Source: Casuarius casuarius (Eukaryota; Chordata; Aves; Casuariiformes; Casuariidae). Taken from it: a DNA stretch of 64,000 bases. The position numbers were made by a program, and so were the translations under genes. The stretch's first letter is position 1. Each line of letters opens with the position of its first letter. The notes beneath the pieces were generated by a model. The model made no database searches, had not been told where the DNA came from, and was given only the letters and a program-made list of their open reading frames with translations. The stretch spans positions 851,167-915,166 of the forward strand of contig PTFA01000081.1 in the NCBI GenBank assembly GCA_003342895.1. The letters run 5' to 3'. Below are positions 35,112 through 49,632 of the stretch, piece after piece.

Positions 35112-37988
35112 AGAACTGTGTGTTTTAAATTGAAGGGCAGCAGCAAAATAAAAGGACCAGCCATAGTTTATATATCATTAAATATATAACGAGAACACAC
35201 ACTACAAAAAAAAAATTCTTTTAAGAATATTCTTTACATGTCATTTTTCAAGATTTGGTGGAAATCAAGAGTTGATCTGGCAAATTCCAATTTATTACCT
35301 TCTAAATTAGAAAAAAAGCATATCAATCATAGCTCAAAGCTTTTGTGGGAGTGCGAGAGTTTCACTTAAAATTGTGCTGCGAAATAGTTCTTGGCCAAAG
35401 GTGGGATGTCTGGTCCAGACCAGACACTGGAGACCCACCTCTCCATCCCAGAGCAGCAAACCTGTGAAGCCCAGATCCAAGCCTCTTCCTCATCTGATCT
35501 AATAAAAAGTCTCCCACGCTCTAAATGAGCGTCTCCATTCTTCATACGAGCCTACGACACCTTCCCTTCTCACACAGGCACTCCCACACCCCAACTCTTG
35601 GCCCTCCTGGCCCCCCTGTATTACTGACATTCCCCCAAAGCTGCATGCTTTGCTGCAGCAATGCACGCAAGCTAGAAAAAAACTCTGCTGCAAGCTCAGG
35701 ATAGAGCTGCGGTAAAAACACCAGTGCCAGAACCATGCTGGAGGAGGAGAGAGCATCCCCCCTGCTTTCCCTGTTGCAGGGATTTGGACTGGACCAGATG
35801 AAAGGCTTGCCACCCCTCAAGCAGACTGGAATCCCAAAGTCCCCCGGGTGACTTACAGCCACCATCACTGTCATTTCCTTGGGGATGTGCCACTGTGTAA
35901 GGTGCCATGAGACAGCACACTGCCCACCTCAAGCACTTGGGGGAACCCATTCCCACTTACTTGAACACTGTCCTCCAAGGTATTTGTATTAAGAATGAAG
36001 CAGCGCGGCCAAAGCTTATCATCTTGTCTATGCTTTTGTGTCCTTCCTGAAGCCTCAACTGCTGAATTCAGGAGAATATGAAGCAAAAATATAGACACTT
36101 AATGTTCTAACACTCAAGAAGCTGGTATAAACCTTAAAGATGACAAAACTCAAGCACAACTTGAAGCTCATAAAACAGAAGGTAAATAAAAAGGAACAAA
36201 AAAAAGTATACATCTCACTTCAGTGGAGCTTTAAGTATGATTTCTGAATGTTGCAATTAGCACTAACATCGATACATATCCCTCCAGCTCATAAGTTTAT
36301 ATCTGAAAGAAAAGTGCATATACTTTAAAAAACAATAAAACAAATTAATCTGATACAGTTCTTCATTGATTAAATGAAAGGGTTTTTGTTTAACTTAAAG
36401 ATCTCAAAAAACAATCAAATGGAATTTTAAACTTTCCAAGTAAACCCACAGCTCTGCTGAGAATAGAAAGGAAGAATTTCAACTAAAGGACAGCTATTTG
36501 GGGGTAGTTACAAGCATTGCAAAATATAGGCTTAGAATTCAAGTGCCTTGCCAACCACAACAGTACGCAAGTGGTGACGCTCAGTAATAACACAAGACAA
36601 AGAAGATAATCTGCTGCCATTTACCATAATATTTTCTATTACGACCACACAATCCAGATGTTAAACTAGGAATTTCATTTTGTAGCAGTTGTAGATGGCT
36701 CTACTGCACTTCTGAGGCCGCTCGGGAAGCAGCTGAGAGGTCCTTTTGGGTCTGTCATGTGGTTATAGTGCCTATGGCTTTCTCTGCACGATGTCCTTTT
36801 GCATGCTATTTTAAGTTCATCCACCTCTGTGCTGATGCTATCTGTCTTTTTCTTTCCAATGCAAAGGGGGTCATGAGAAAACGCTTCTAGATATATATGT
36901 GAGATTTTGTTGCTGCTTGGTATTTTCGCTGTGTAGTATTTTCCCATACACATATTTTCTGTAGAAAATTATATTTGTGCCTTTGGGCCAAACGGCACTG
37001 GTACAAGCCCTGTCCGCGGCAGAACCAGTCCAGCACACTCTCTTTGAACCAAGAGTGACGATGTTTGCCTCTCAGTTTACTTCATCACCTCGCAAACAAA
37101 AGACATTTTCAGCATGCTGTCCATCCTGCTACCTGCAACACATTTATCTTTAGCCTAAACATTTGGAGGAAGAGGCTTAACAATTAAGGGCTAAATCCTG
37201 CTGCCCTGAGCTTCAAGAGGGTTTGACCTAGTAGCACTAGTGCAGTTCTACTACAAAAATAAACCTTGCTCTCCTTTAGTGTTTTCCTGTACAATTAATC
37301 CTGCTACCTGAGAAGCAGAATTGTAACTTCGGAAATGAGACAGTCACTCTTAGAGTTCCCACAGCTGCTGCAGCAACTTTGGCACAGCCAACTATTGCTC
37401 AATGCTAATCACTTTATCACCTTTAAAGTGCTCCTGTGGGTATCAATCACAACACCTGCCGACTATCTAGGCTTTGCAACGCTTCCTAGTCTTTGGCCAA
37501 TGAACGTGAACAGAATAAACCTAACTGATGAAAAAGGCACCTTCATATTTACCTTTCGAGAAAGATGGAGGAAAACCACAAGTTTCCCAACTGAAGAAAA
37601 TGTATTGTCTTATAAAAAAGGAAGGACATAGACTAATTTATCTATCATTCAAGCAAACTTCTAATCCAGTTCCAATCCTCGCCCAGACAATCCTTATGTC
37701 ACAGGAAATGCTCCTCCCTGCTCTAAAATCCTATGGGGCTACAATCAGATCTTCCCTACTACTGTTACCTACTTGAGATGTTTCAATTATTTCTTTTCAT
37801 CAACTGTTTAGAAAACTGAGTTTCAGCAGCACTTCTTGGCAAGAATCATTTGCAGTTCTTCTAAATTTGAGATACTGTGCCTAAGCCCATTTCAGGAGCT
37901 AGCAAAGCCAAAATCCATTCCTCTGGTCCCCTTTTCAAGGGGAAAGGTTTGCTAAGCCACTCAGCAAACAGAAGAAATGAAACCCTAT

Positions 37989-38028
37989 AAAAAAAGAAAA
38001 AAAAAAGAAAAAGAAAAAAGAAAAAGAA
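37989..38028. repeat. A-rich purine tract
   Basis: Forty bases are made only of A and G, mostly AAAAAG-type units. It is a low-complexity sequence in RAB3B intron 2. Confidence 0.9.
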
Positions 38029-41000
38029 TAATCAAAAATTCTTTGAAGACCTGGCTCATTGAAAAAGACCCCAAGAAGCCAGAATACATCTTCAATAGAC
38101 TTAGCAAGTAGGCAACAGCTGGGTCAATCAGAGCATGTTCTGCAGGTGGCCCACAACTCTGATACTAACACAAGGTCAAATTCAACACTTCAGATGATCA
38201 GGATTTCGGTTAAAAATCCTGGCCCAAAATGAGGTTAGACAGATGCCGCTAAAGGACAGAACTGGGACCTCCTTACATTGCACCTTTGAGTATAATCAGC
38301 CTGAAAACAAGCACTAATGATTGCTTGCTCCAGTATGAATTTCATGCAGTTGAAGCCAACCAGTAAAGAATGAATATTTACAAGAAAAATACTGGTGCAG
38401 AACTCTATTGCATTTCTAATGATTTATTAAGCAATGCGAGGAATAAAAGCACCAGGCCATTTCAAACCCAACTTGTTGCTAGGCTAATGTGTGCGCATGT
38501 GCACAAGTGGTAAAGGTCAAAGAATTATCATCTTAGCAGGAAAAATGGTAGCTACAGGGAAGAATTTTTGTTTGCTACAGCAACATTGTTTACACCTTGC
38601 ACAGGATCTGAGCTAGTTTCTACTGAACCCAATAGAAATCCTTTTATCACAGGCAGATCTACTGGGCAGAGAACAGTGCTATGGGGACTGCAAGTGCCCC
38701 ACACTGTGTCCTTACCTGCCCTTCCGACAGAGAGCCACGCATCTCCAGTTTCATCTGCCCTCATCCACTCACCCCAGCGGGACCTCAGTCAGGCTTGGAG
38801 AGATCCTTTTTGGTGACTGAACTCCGGTACAAAACAATCCCTGAAGAATTTTAAGGTCCTGCCTGTATCCAGTGATCTCAGCAAAGAATCCTGTATTTGC
38901 AGAGGTCCTGACTCTGCTCTCCCGCATGACTACGTATATAGGTAAGAAGGAAAACAAGATTCAGCATTTTCTACACAATCTGTTTCTCAAAACACATAGC
39001 AAGCCCCAGCCCAAGGAAAGAAACCTGTAAAAAGGGCTGTTAGTGACAACTCCAAACTGTCTTACTTGAAGTGAGTAAAGATCCTATGCACAACAAGGAC
39101 TGCAAGAGAACTTTCTTGTACAGAACTCTAAATGTGCGTGAAGCTTTACGGATCAATAAAAACACCGATGCACCCTTCTTCATTACATTCTACCAATTTT
39201 ATCCTAACATAACTTCATAAAACAGGGAAACCTGCACAGCATCACCCCAAGCAACGGAAGGTCTACCAACCTGTAACTATCAACCATAATTGAAGTGATC
39301 ATAGTGTCAGGCACAACATAAGGACAAGCACACAGATAAGCATTATGCTACTTCCCAAGTCACCCCGACTGTCCGCTGGCAGAAAATTGACACCAGGCTC
39401 TCTGGACCAGCAGCTCGGTTCAGCACAGGCAATTCTATATTCCATTCCCTTCACGCTTTTAGGAACAATTTCCAGCTTAGGAATTTGTCCTGTTACGTTT
39501 GGGAAAACACATACTGAAATACTTATCAATTGAAAGCCAACTTCCTTAGCAAGAACTAACTTCTGAGTAGTGAGAACTCCTCTGCCTTCATGTGTAGGCA
39601 CGTGCTTTGTCCGGAGAATGTGCAGTAAGTTGATTTTTACAGGAATACAAATTATTTATTAAGATAGAGAAGAAAAGTAGAGTCTTGGGGCTTGTTCTTG
39701 GTTCCACTCCAGTCCACAAAAATCACTCCCCTTGACTGAAATGGTGCAGAAACAAACTTCAAGGCAAAGCATAAGATGTAAATGACCAGAACTAGATCTG
39801 GCAATGAGCTAAAGACATTTTAACACAGTGAAGACATGACTTAAGCAACAACTAAACTGCTTCAAAACATCATGAAACTAAATTGAACTGCACTTATTGT
39901 TTCCCCTACTTTACCTAACCTTGAGACCAAAGAATTATAACTTGACCTGATTTTGGAGGCTGTACAGCAGCAGTGAAAGCCTTGGCATTGGCTATCGGGA
40001 TCTGATCCTAATGCTTTATACCAAGGCTCAGGTAGTGACAGCGTCTGGCATTTTCACAGAGCAGAACGATGCCTGGTTGTTCAGGAAACAGATTATTAGT
40101 TTCCATTTCACTGGTATATTCATACCACAAACACCATTCTCAGAAGAAAAGAAATGATGAAAATCATACAGAATGAATCCTCAGTTGAAGCATTAATAAA
40201 ATTAATACAAAGAATATTAGATGATAAAGAATATATACCTCGGTTCTAATCTAAAAATATCCTTCTATCTCACTAATGATATCGCATCAAATCAGCCCTG
40301 CATTGATAATCAGTTTTATCAGCAGATAGCAATTGCTGTATAAAATATCTTAGATAAGAACAGGCAACATTCTGGCATATATTTACTTCATTTTAATTAA
40401 TGAACAGACTAGTTGCAATAAAACCTTTTTATCTCACAGAATGAGATGTAAACATTAACTACCTCCACATCTGCCCTAACTTTCAAAACAGCTTAATGAC
40501 AACAGCTGTAGGAACAACTTCATCTATGCTTGCCTCAGTGATATGTTCACTGTACCCACCTTTGAAACAAGAGGCTGCGTTTGTGTGTGGAAGGAAGTAA
40601 ACCAGCAAGAATTAGAAGTGCATCTGGCAAACACAGAAGTTCTTCATCTCTGTGCCCACAAAAGAATATAGGAGGGATCATACTGGAAATACACTGGGAC
40701 TTCTTCAGAGGGAACGGGTTCTGCTGCAGAGACTGCACAGCCGGTAGAGGAAAGGGATAGACAAACTGACATGAACCCAAAGAACAGCAAAAGCTGATGG
40801 GAGAGCTAGTTAATTCAAAAATATCAGAAGGGTGAGATGTGTTTGGATGAGCTAAGTGCCAGCAGGCCATCCCAGGATTTTACAGGGCTTGTTTCAGGCA
40901 GAGGCAAAATAGGCGGTTTCCCCTCAGCAAGGGGCTCTTCAGCCATGTCCGAGATCAGCAGGGACCAGGTCTTCAGGCAATCTCTGCCTCCCGACTGAAT

Positions 41001-41716
41001 AACTTTCCACTTCTGCAATTCTCAGGGAGCATTAGAAACTAATGGTGAAGTAATATTATCCTTGTCATACGGAATAGGACAGAACTGCTATTGATTTCAC
41101 TGGGTCCAGGACTTGCACCCATTTCATTACTTAAATTGTCAATGAAAGAGGAAAACACTTCAATCAGTTATTTTATTTGGTAAACACAGCCCTCTGCTTC
41201 TGCTGGTATCTTACCTTTAAATCTTTGTCTAGAGTTTCTTCTGTCAGTTCTGGGTTTGGCTTAACTCAGCTGTAAAAGCATCCACAGAAATTGTGAAGAA
41301 AACTGGTAGAGCACAAGTTGAAGATACACTCTGTTTGCATTCAAGGGACTCAGATGGGGATTTGATGCCTTGTGACATAGGCCTGGAGTATGCAGCAGTA
41401 GCTTCTCAGAGCTTTTCCATTTTGCCAGCTTGTGAAATAACCTGAATGCTGAACAATTCCATATTATGGTAATGTAGGTTAGTGCACAGACTGCAGTGAG
41501 AATTGCTACCCCACTCTGGAGAAGCAGACTTATCACCACCTCTGCATCTAAGTGGTTACTGAAAAGCAATTCTTCTGACACCATTCTCAGACTTGAGTAA
41601 CAAATGATGGAAATACAATTCATGAAAGTATCTAATGAAAACAGAAACTCGATTACAGGCTTCACATTGTGCCTCAATTAGACTGTGCTTAGGTCAGAAT
41701 TACCAGGTGTTAATAG

Positions 41717-41943
41717 GACTCTTAAAACAAAGAAGACTCTTAAAACAAAGAAGACTCTTAAAACAAAGAAGACTCTTAAAACAAAGAAGACNNNNNNNNN
41801 NNNNNNNNNNNNNNNNNNNNNNNNNNNNNNNNNNNNNNNNNNNNNNNNNNNNNNNNNNNNNNNNNNNNNNNGACTCTTAAAACAAAGAAGACTCTTAAAA
41901 CAAAGAAGACTCTTAAAACAAAGAAGACTCTTAAAACAAAGAA
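41717..41943. repeat. 18-base minisatellite, interrupted by an 80-base gap
   Basis: Four identical copies of GACTCTTAAAACAAAGAA lie before the gap (41717-41788) and four after it (41872-41943). There are no differences among the eight visible copies, so the array is young or kept uniform. Open frames across it are products of the repeat and not genes. Confidence 0.95.
41792..41871. other. Assembly gap of 80 N inside the minisatellite
   Basis: The gap starts three bases into a repeat unit and ends exactly at a unit start. A perfect array would need a gap of 69 or 87 bases, so 80 is out of phase. Either the size is an estimate or hidden units differ. Confidence 0.95.
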
Positions 41944-42942
41944 GACGAACAAGTGAAGAAAAAAAATCAACTAGGCACAGTAATAAAAAATGCTCATAAT
42001 TAGCATCTTTGTTTTACCGAAGGTATCGGAAAGCTTCAATAGCAGTATAGCTAAACACCAGAGTTTTCAAACACATCATTATACTAAAAGGAAAACAAGA
42101 AATTCAAAAAGAATATGCTATATTACCTTGATATTGCCATGGTAAACAGTTTTACAGTCTTGTAAGAAAGATTAAAAAGAACACAAGTTACCATGGTACC
42201 ATTGTTCCTTCCAGCTTCATGTTGTCAACACAAAGTGAACACATTAAAGGCAACATGGATCGGTGCATTCTGCACTACAAACTCTTTCATTCTTTTCTGT
42301 GGGAAGCTGCAATAACCAGCACAGGATTTTTACAGTATTTCTTTGTTCACAGAAGTCACCAACTTGTTTTTCAAAAGTCATTATAGTTTCCACAATTTGA
42401 AAATCAAATCATTTCTACAGTATACGGACACAGTTTTCCAAGGTAACTTCAGACAAGGCATGTGAACCAGATTTTGCTCTCAATTATGCTGCTGTAAAAC
42501 CTGGAGCTTTCTGGATTTGTATGATCCCAGTTGAGATTAGCAGCCGATTCATTTGCTGAAAAGTGACAAAAAGTTGCCAGTTACAAAGCATGTTTCTGCC
42601 ACTCCAGACTGAAAGCACTAGAGGGGGAGTTCAGAAAATGAGAAGAGAAAGCATGTTGTACAGTACTAACGTAAGGGAAACAAGGACACATGACCAGATC
42701 CTCCTTTAAGGACTCCCACTGAGTCTTTGTGAGGACCCTTCGCTCTTCACTGACCTCCTATTAGCAAATGTTTTCTCCTATCTATTCAATTGGCTTCCTG
42801 CCTCCATTAATTACTTTTAGCTTTCTGGCTGCTTTTGCTGCCTTAGTGCTATTTGTATCCCCAACTGTCCTTGCAGTACAGAGAGGACCTGAATTTATTG
42901 AGTGTGCATGAGAGAAAAATATCTACAGATACAGATATGACC

Positions 42943-42961
42943 AAAAAAAAAAAAAAAAAAA
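42943..42961. repeat. Poly(A) run
   Basis: Nineteen A in RAB3B intron 2. No target-site duplication was found around it. Confidence 0.9.
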
Positions 42962-44724
42962 GACTACTTTCTACTTTGCGTACTTCCTAAAGTAAAATGG
43001 AACTATGGAAATGGAGCTTCAGTGAATGAGGATTTGATGTATTAAAAGGCGAAAAAAAACCCCCACCAGCCTGGAGGTAGCTACTTATACAGAAATACAA
43101 ATTTCGCTAAGGAGAAATGTGAGGTTTCATAGGTTCACAGAATGAGGACACTTCATTTGCCATTAGTGTCTCTGTCAGCATACCCGCCTGAATGAATACA
43201 GGTTTTAACTGTCAAGATATACTTTCCGAACACCATATACAAACTGCCTCATGGACATATCAGGACTGTCATCTGCTACATCCAGGAGGTGATGCCATCC
43301 TCTTGCTTCACAGCACCAGACTAAATATCGGCAAGCCTTTTCTTACCTAAGCAACTGTGGTCATGTCATGCGAGTGAATATCCTGCAGAACATACACCAA
43401 AAGCAGGAAAGTCACCTTGCTGCTTTCTGTGCCCGAGCAGAACGCCAAACTCAGCCACGAGCAAGCCCTCACGCAGCGGTGGGCTTCCTCCTACGCAGGA
43501 ATGCCACCTTTTCCTCTTGACATATCACAGCTGCCTAAAGGTGAGAGAACACCACAAGTTTTAACTTAGTTGTCAGGCTGTTTTCCCTTCCATGGCTAGA
43601 CTGTTCCTCCAGAAAGTCTGGGCTTTCTACCACTCAGAGCTGCAGAAACTCATTACTCCAGTTCGGGGCAGTCCCCAAGCCAATGCCAATACGGCGGCTG
43701 TGCTGCCAGGCGTCCGGCACCTCCTGCCCTCCACAGAGCTTCCCGGGGAGAAGACCAACCAACGGCAGCTCTACAGTCCCTCCGGGTACTCACCGATTTC
43801 CCCAGCTTCTGCATGTCCTCCCCAGCAGCCACAGCTCCCTGCCCAAGCCCGCAAGCACAGAGGGACTTGCGGATAAAGCAGCAGAGCTCCCCTCTTCCTG
43901 CTCAGGCTGAATACAGGAGACTCTTCTCTACCTACAACCACGTCTGTTTAATCCAGTGGCACTATCCTAACAGATCCTTCAACAGATCCGAACGCTCTGG
44001 GGATGTTAGAAAGTATCTGCCTCTGGCCGTTACAGACAAGGCTAAATTGTGTTTTATGCCCCTTTACAAAGTCACTCTGGAAATGTGGAACCCTAAACTG
44101 GGTGTCACGGCAAGATACAGTGGACACCATTTAGTCCCGCTCAGATCTCGCATATGGTCCAACACATTTTTCACAATCTTAGCTTATCCTAACATCTAAC
44201 CTGAATCCCTCATGTTGCAATCTGTCAATGTCAAAACTAAAAAGAAACTTGGGTTTAGGGATCTTCAGTTAAAATAAAAAATAATGCTGCAGCGCTGTTT
44301 TTCTTTTATTATTTATTTCCTTTGGAAAGCTCTTATTGTACACAGATTTCAATGTTTCTTTTAAAAAAAACACCTATTTTATTGGCAGGATGGAAATTTG
44401 CAAGACTCATTTTTTTCCAAAATCTTAATTTTCAGCACTAAAATACAAAGAAAAAGTACTGAAGAACAAAAAGGTGGAACCTTATGAGAGCAGGCCAATA
44501 TAACCTCTTTATCTTTTACCTATCTAATCAAATTTACAATTGCTTGCTTTTTTCCAGGTATGTATTTGATCCCAGTAGGCTTGCCCCTTAGGCAGACAAG
44601 CAGTGGGCATAGAAGAGGGAGACAAAAATGACACCTACATAGATGTGTACCTTTAATTACACTGCTGTAGAAAAGCTTTTATACAAGATAGAAAATTGTG
44701 TATACATAATCAGATCTCCTTTGC

Positions 44725-44830
44725 CCACTAGTCCACAAATGCTGTTGTTATTTCCATTGCTCACTGTGGTAGCACAGGCAGTGTGATTGCTTAGGTGCAG
44801 TATCAAAAACACAGCACAGAGATAGCTGTA
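44725..44830 (+). repeat. Possible ancient amniote interspersed repeat fragment
   Basis: The order ttgttatttccattg, then a gtggtagcac part, then gcttaggtgcagtatc and aaaacacagcacagagatag resembles a widespread old reptile and bird repeat with the pattern attgtgctaggtgctgtacaaacacag. This is similarity by eye only, and the family is not named. Confidence 0.3.
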
Positions 44831-46853
44831 AAACATCCCACTCTTTCTTCTCCTCCCGCAGCAGCTGTGTCTATAGCGATTGTTTGCATGAGTTGCCCAG
44901 ATCAGTTGCTATTCATGACTATGATAATTTATTACTTAATGCTCTTCTATAAATTAGATTTTTACTTCCTTGAGGAAGTGGGTATTTTTGGCTAGGAGGA
45001 AAAGACTTTCAGGCCTAGATATTAGCCAGGTCTCTCATACAGAGTGCAGCTGACTTGCTGTGACACAACGGCACTTCATTTACTGCCCATTTTGAGAGAC
45101 TTTCATTTTTATTTCAATACCATATTCACACAGGGGAGAACAGTGGAACTGGTTGCTCTAACTTGTGTATTTAAAGTTGAGCACACTCATTGTTTCCAGG
45201 ATCACAGCATAGATAAGTTCATGTAATTGTTTAGGAGCACATGAAGAATAGCTACATCAAGTAGGGAGTCATCACTTTTAGTTACTTCACAAAAAACAGC
45301 ACTTCATGCCTACGCCGATTTTAAACCTATACAATAAAACAGAAAGTTTTCCTACCTGTAAATGAATACTCACAAGAAAATGAATTTTTAGCTCCAGGTT
45401 TGAGATGCTGGGAATTTGGAAAGCTGAGTCCAAAAATCTGTTTTCTCTTAAAATTCTCCACTACAATATTACACTTTTCCTCTCTAAGCAATACATACAC
45501 AAACACCTAAAAGGAACAGGCTCCAGTGAATTAAAAACTCAAGAAACCATTTCGAAGTCATTGGTCCGAGCTGGTGCCTATACCTCATACACTGTTAGTG
45601 GGAGTTCAGCACTGCATTTGAACAATCTCCCTCTGAAACTTTTTAAATACAAGGCGTTATTTATTTTGCCCAGGCAATACAATCTCCTGACCTACAGTCA
45701 CAGGTTTTGCTGAAAAAAAGTGTTGGGTTATCCTCTCCCAAGAGGAGGTGGAGCAGGTTAGGGCTGTTATTATCCAGCAGCTAGAAGTTATCACACACTT
45801 CAGCAGGAGAGTGGGAAGCAGGGATCCCCCAAACTGCATGCAGGACTGCGAAATGGGCCAGATGAGCTCTGTTTCAGCACGCAAGAGCCCACTCCTCCAG
45901 CAGAGCTGCAAGGGGGACATCCCCAACAGAGGGGCAGCGGTAAGCTGCAGCCGACACAGCTGTTTGCAAGTCTGTACCTGACTGAAAAAATTAAAGAAAA
46001 CAAGTAAATAAATCACACCATAAACTGACAAAACTATACCACAAAGACCCTAGAGAGATCCAGTTTCTCTAGCTAAAGAAGCTATATTTTGTGCAGAGAA
46101 GTATTTTACACCTGTGCTTCCTAAACACCCCAAATCATCAGACCACTGCCAACTCAAACAATTTCTCATGGAGTTTTATCCAATAAAAATAATCAAGTTT
46201 TTTATTAAAGCCTTAATATTTTAGGGTCATGTGATCCTGCTTTAGGCTGAAAATTTCGTAAATACTGATTACTAATTACTTCATCTGAAAAATACAGTCT
46301 ACAACTTTTGGTTCTTCTCTAATCAGCTGGAGACAACAAATTATAACTCAAGCAGCTGTTTTTACTTCTGGTAGTGCTGGAAAACATTATTGAAAACCCA
46401 TTTAATCATGTCTGTGATTCACCTGGGATCCCATACTATGGTCTCACAGATCCAGTTTAGGAACCACTGCTGTGAACAATGAAGAACTCATCTGTCAACC
46501 TAGCCTTATTAACAAGCTACCTAATATCAACAGGAACACAATTTATACCAATAAATCCTTTCTAGTATAGGCAAAAAATCTATAAAACTTCTTCTGCCAA
46601 GTCCTCATGCCAAAACCTGGAGTATGTTGAAGGAGTTAAACTGACAAGCTATATCAAAGGGAAAAGAACAAATTCCAGTTACAGATGAAGTATCTCAGGG
46701 AGGGGACTTGGAGGTGGAATTAAACAGAGCACCCATCCCCACACTGCGGCTTATGGACAAGATGCTGCTAGTCACAGGAAGCGGAAAAGTTGAAACAGAA
46801 GCTCGACGACAAGAACAAAATGGGTCTTGCTCCCAGGCCTTAACTTGCCCAAA

Positions 46854-46899
46854 GCCAAATCACTGAGGACTAGGAAGCCAAATCACTGAGGACTAGGAA
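46854..46899. repeat. Perfect 23-base tandem duplication
   Basis: Two identical copies (46854-46876 and 46877-46899) of a unit beginning GCCAAATCACTGAGG lie in RAB3B intron 2. Confidence 0.9.
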
Positions 46900-49631
46900 A
46901 CCACTGGAACAAACATCAAATTTCTAACAAGAAGCGAGTTCCTTGCAATGAAACTTTGCTTGGATGCTGCTGTAAGGAATGAAAGTAGCTGGCAAAAAAA
47001 TGATGGGGGGAAATAAAAGGTGCCAAGTTCTTCGACTTTGCATTAGATATGCAAACATTCTGTATGCATTCTTCTGCTCCCTTATGGAAAAAAAATAAAA
47101 GGTTAATAAAAGGAACAAACAACACAAATGTTCAAAACAGCACTTTAAACTCTCCCTTTGGATCTCTATGCAGATAGCTATACTATCAAAAGTGCAAAAA
47201 CATTCCCTTCCCACATGGAATCAAAACCTGATTTGAAGTGAAAAGTCTCCTCCCTCCCAACAAACCTTTCCTCCTTCCAATACCTGTGCCATAAAGAAAT
47301 ACAAAAAATATGCACCATCACAGCAACTACTAGTATTATCAATTTCCTGAGCGAAGTATTTTCCTAGCTAGATGTATTCAATGCTTTTATTTGTACTGAC
47401 ACAGAGAAGTGTACTGATGCAGAAGGCTGCATTGTCAGGCTGCAAACAGAACAACGTTTCCTGCTGTTCATCAAGGAGTAACGACTGAGAAAAATTTCAA
47501 AACAGTCCAACACATTTTTTACTATAGTTTTCATGCATGTCATACTAACATTATGCATCAGCTGTGCTAGGAACTGAAACTGTCTTTTAGACATGATGGA
47601 TTGTTTCTCATTAGCATATTTTCATGTTAGTAATCAAAAACCTATCAACTTAAATGAAATTAATTCTCCATTTGTTGGGTTGATATGTATACCATATGTT
47701 AGCTGAAATGTAAACGAAAGCAAGATTGTGCTGCTTGAGATGTTTACATGTACAACATAAAGAAGCTTTCTAACAGCAATGCTGGAAAAAGCCCAAGATT
47801 TTAAATCTTTTTTATATCTATTTTCAACCAGCTCTGTGGAGCTCCAAAGCATCAAGCGACCTGCTGAAATGGGTCATTAGTGACCCACCAGAATACGTGC
47901 TGTCTTTTCTGGGAAAAATCTCCAGTTAAAGACAGAAATTTACCCTCTGATCAAATAAGACCTCCAAGAAATTGCAATTCATAAGGTGTAGCTGAAGTCG
48001 GCTTCAGTAGTGTTCGTGAGATTTATATCATGGTATTTAGATTCATCAGGGACTCTTATCTAGTTAAACATCTGGCTGCTGTCAAATTTTCAAGATATGC
48101 CAAGCTGGAATGTGCCAGCTTACAATACCAACTATTTCTTAATGTCATTTGTATTACAAGAACGCTTAGGACCCTTCAGCATAAACCCACTGCAAAAGGT
48201 AACTGAGGCTGCTGAGCAACATTCCCTTCGCCACCCCAAGCAGCACAACGGCTGCCTGCTTCCCTACCATGCTTGGAGGCGGCGACTTAAAAGACCATAG
48301 CTACATTGCACTCCTGAAAGACGCTGGGCAGAGAGACCTTCACAGATCTGTTTGGTTTTTAATCCTACAGTTTAGCTGCAGAATCAGTATCAAGTGCAAG
48401 ATTATGCACCAATGCGCTCGCTCCTCCTGAGGACCGGATGAGAGCTGAGCCAGCCGAGCCCATTCAGTCCTCAGCCTCTCTACCGGAACTGCTAACAAAA
48501 CCAGCTAGAGTGGATTGTCTAAACTTGACTGGGAAGTGGAGATGGAGCCCATTTTTGTATTAAATCCATTTGGGATATTTTAATGGCCCTGCTCTAACTT
48601 GATTTCAAATAGCAGGAAACTTTTCCTTGCCTCTCTGCTCTTTTTACTAGAACCTTCAATTTGTACTTGATTAGAAAACTTGTTTTTCTCCTCAACTGAT
48701 CATTGCCATACCCCTGACTAAATGTGTCAAGCAAACAGCATTATAGGAGATTCATAAATGCTAAACCTTTAAGAAGCTTAGGAATGAGAAACATAATCGA
48801 GTGTCACTGCCTGAGGCAGAAGAGTTGTTTAGGAATTCTGATAGGCAACAATTCAGCATACATTCGTTTTCATGCTGCTTAACCAGAAACAAGTAGCTTC
48901 AGGAAACCGAAAGCCTTCTTCTCCGCCTCTGTGCTCATCACCATGGGGTAGACGGATTGCCAAGCCATCTCAGAGCAGCAGCTGAAGTAGTTCAGCATCT
49001 GGTCCTGAACTACAGAGGCTTCTGATCAAAACAGTGATCAGAAATAGATGTTTCTGGAATAGATACAAAATGGCAGTGAAGTACAATTACAAAATGCCTC
49101 GCCAACAGGGGGAATTCTTCCTAATTTAGCAACCAATCTTCAATAAATCAGCTTGTGGTGGACCTCCCTGTGAGTACTCTGTTTTCATGTATAATTGAAA
49201 TGCTGAAATCTCCCTCCTTCTCCCTTGCCTGTGCAGCCAGACACACGGAATCAGACATCTTCCATGGAAACGTGCTGCAGACTCTCTTTACAACAGGATG
49301 CCATCAATCTAAAACTTTTTCTTAAATATTTAACTTTTAAAGACCTGCCCCTCACAGGTCCCTGCCTCACTGGTAAAACTGTATACTGTGACTACAGGAC
49401 AGTCCCTGACTGCTCTTGGTCAGAAGCCTGGAAATCCGTTATCATCTCATACATCAGGCAAGTTACCTCATACACTGCTTGCTGATATTTTCATTCAAAC
49501 TATCCCTCATCGCAGCCTGCCTCTCCCTTTCAATGGTAACACGGAGTTACAGCAAAGGGAGGACTGTAAATTGATGGGAGTTTGGTCCCCTCCCATCAGG
49601 AATCTGGCTTCTGCCCCAGAGCCTGGGAACA

Positions 49632-49632
49632 N
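49632..49632. other. Single ambiguous base
   Basis: One N lies inside otherwise resolved sequence, a polished but undecided call or a heterozygous site. Two overlapping open frames cross it; neither resembles a protein I know. Confidence 0.95.

Noticed and set aside
41635..41999. Frames with Lys- or Leu-rich hexapeptide repeats (LLKQRR, LKTKKT)
   Set aside because: They are translations of the 18-base minisatellite and of N bases.
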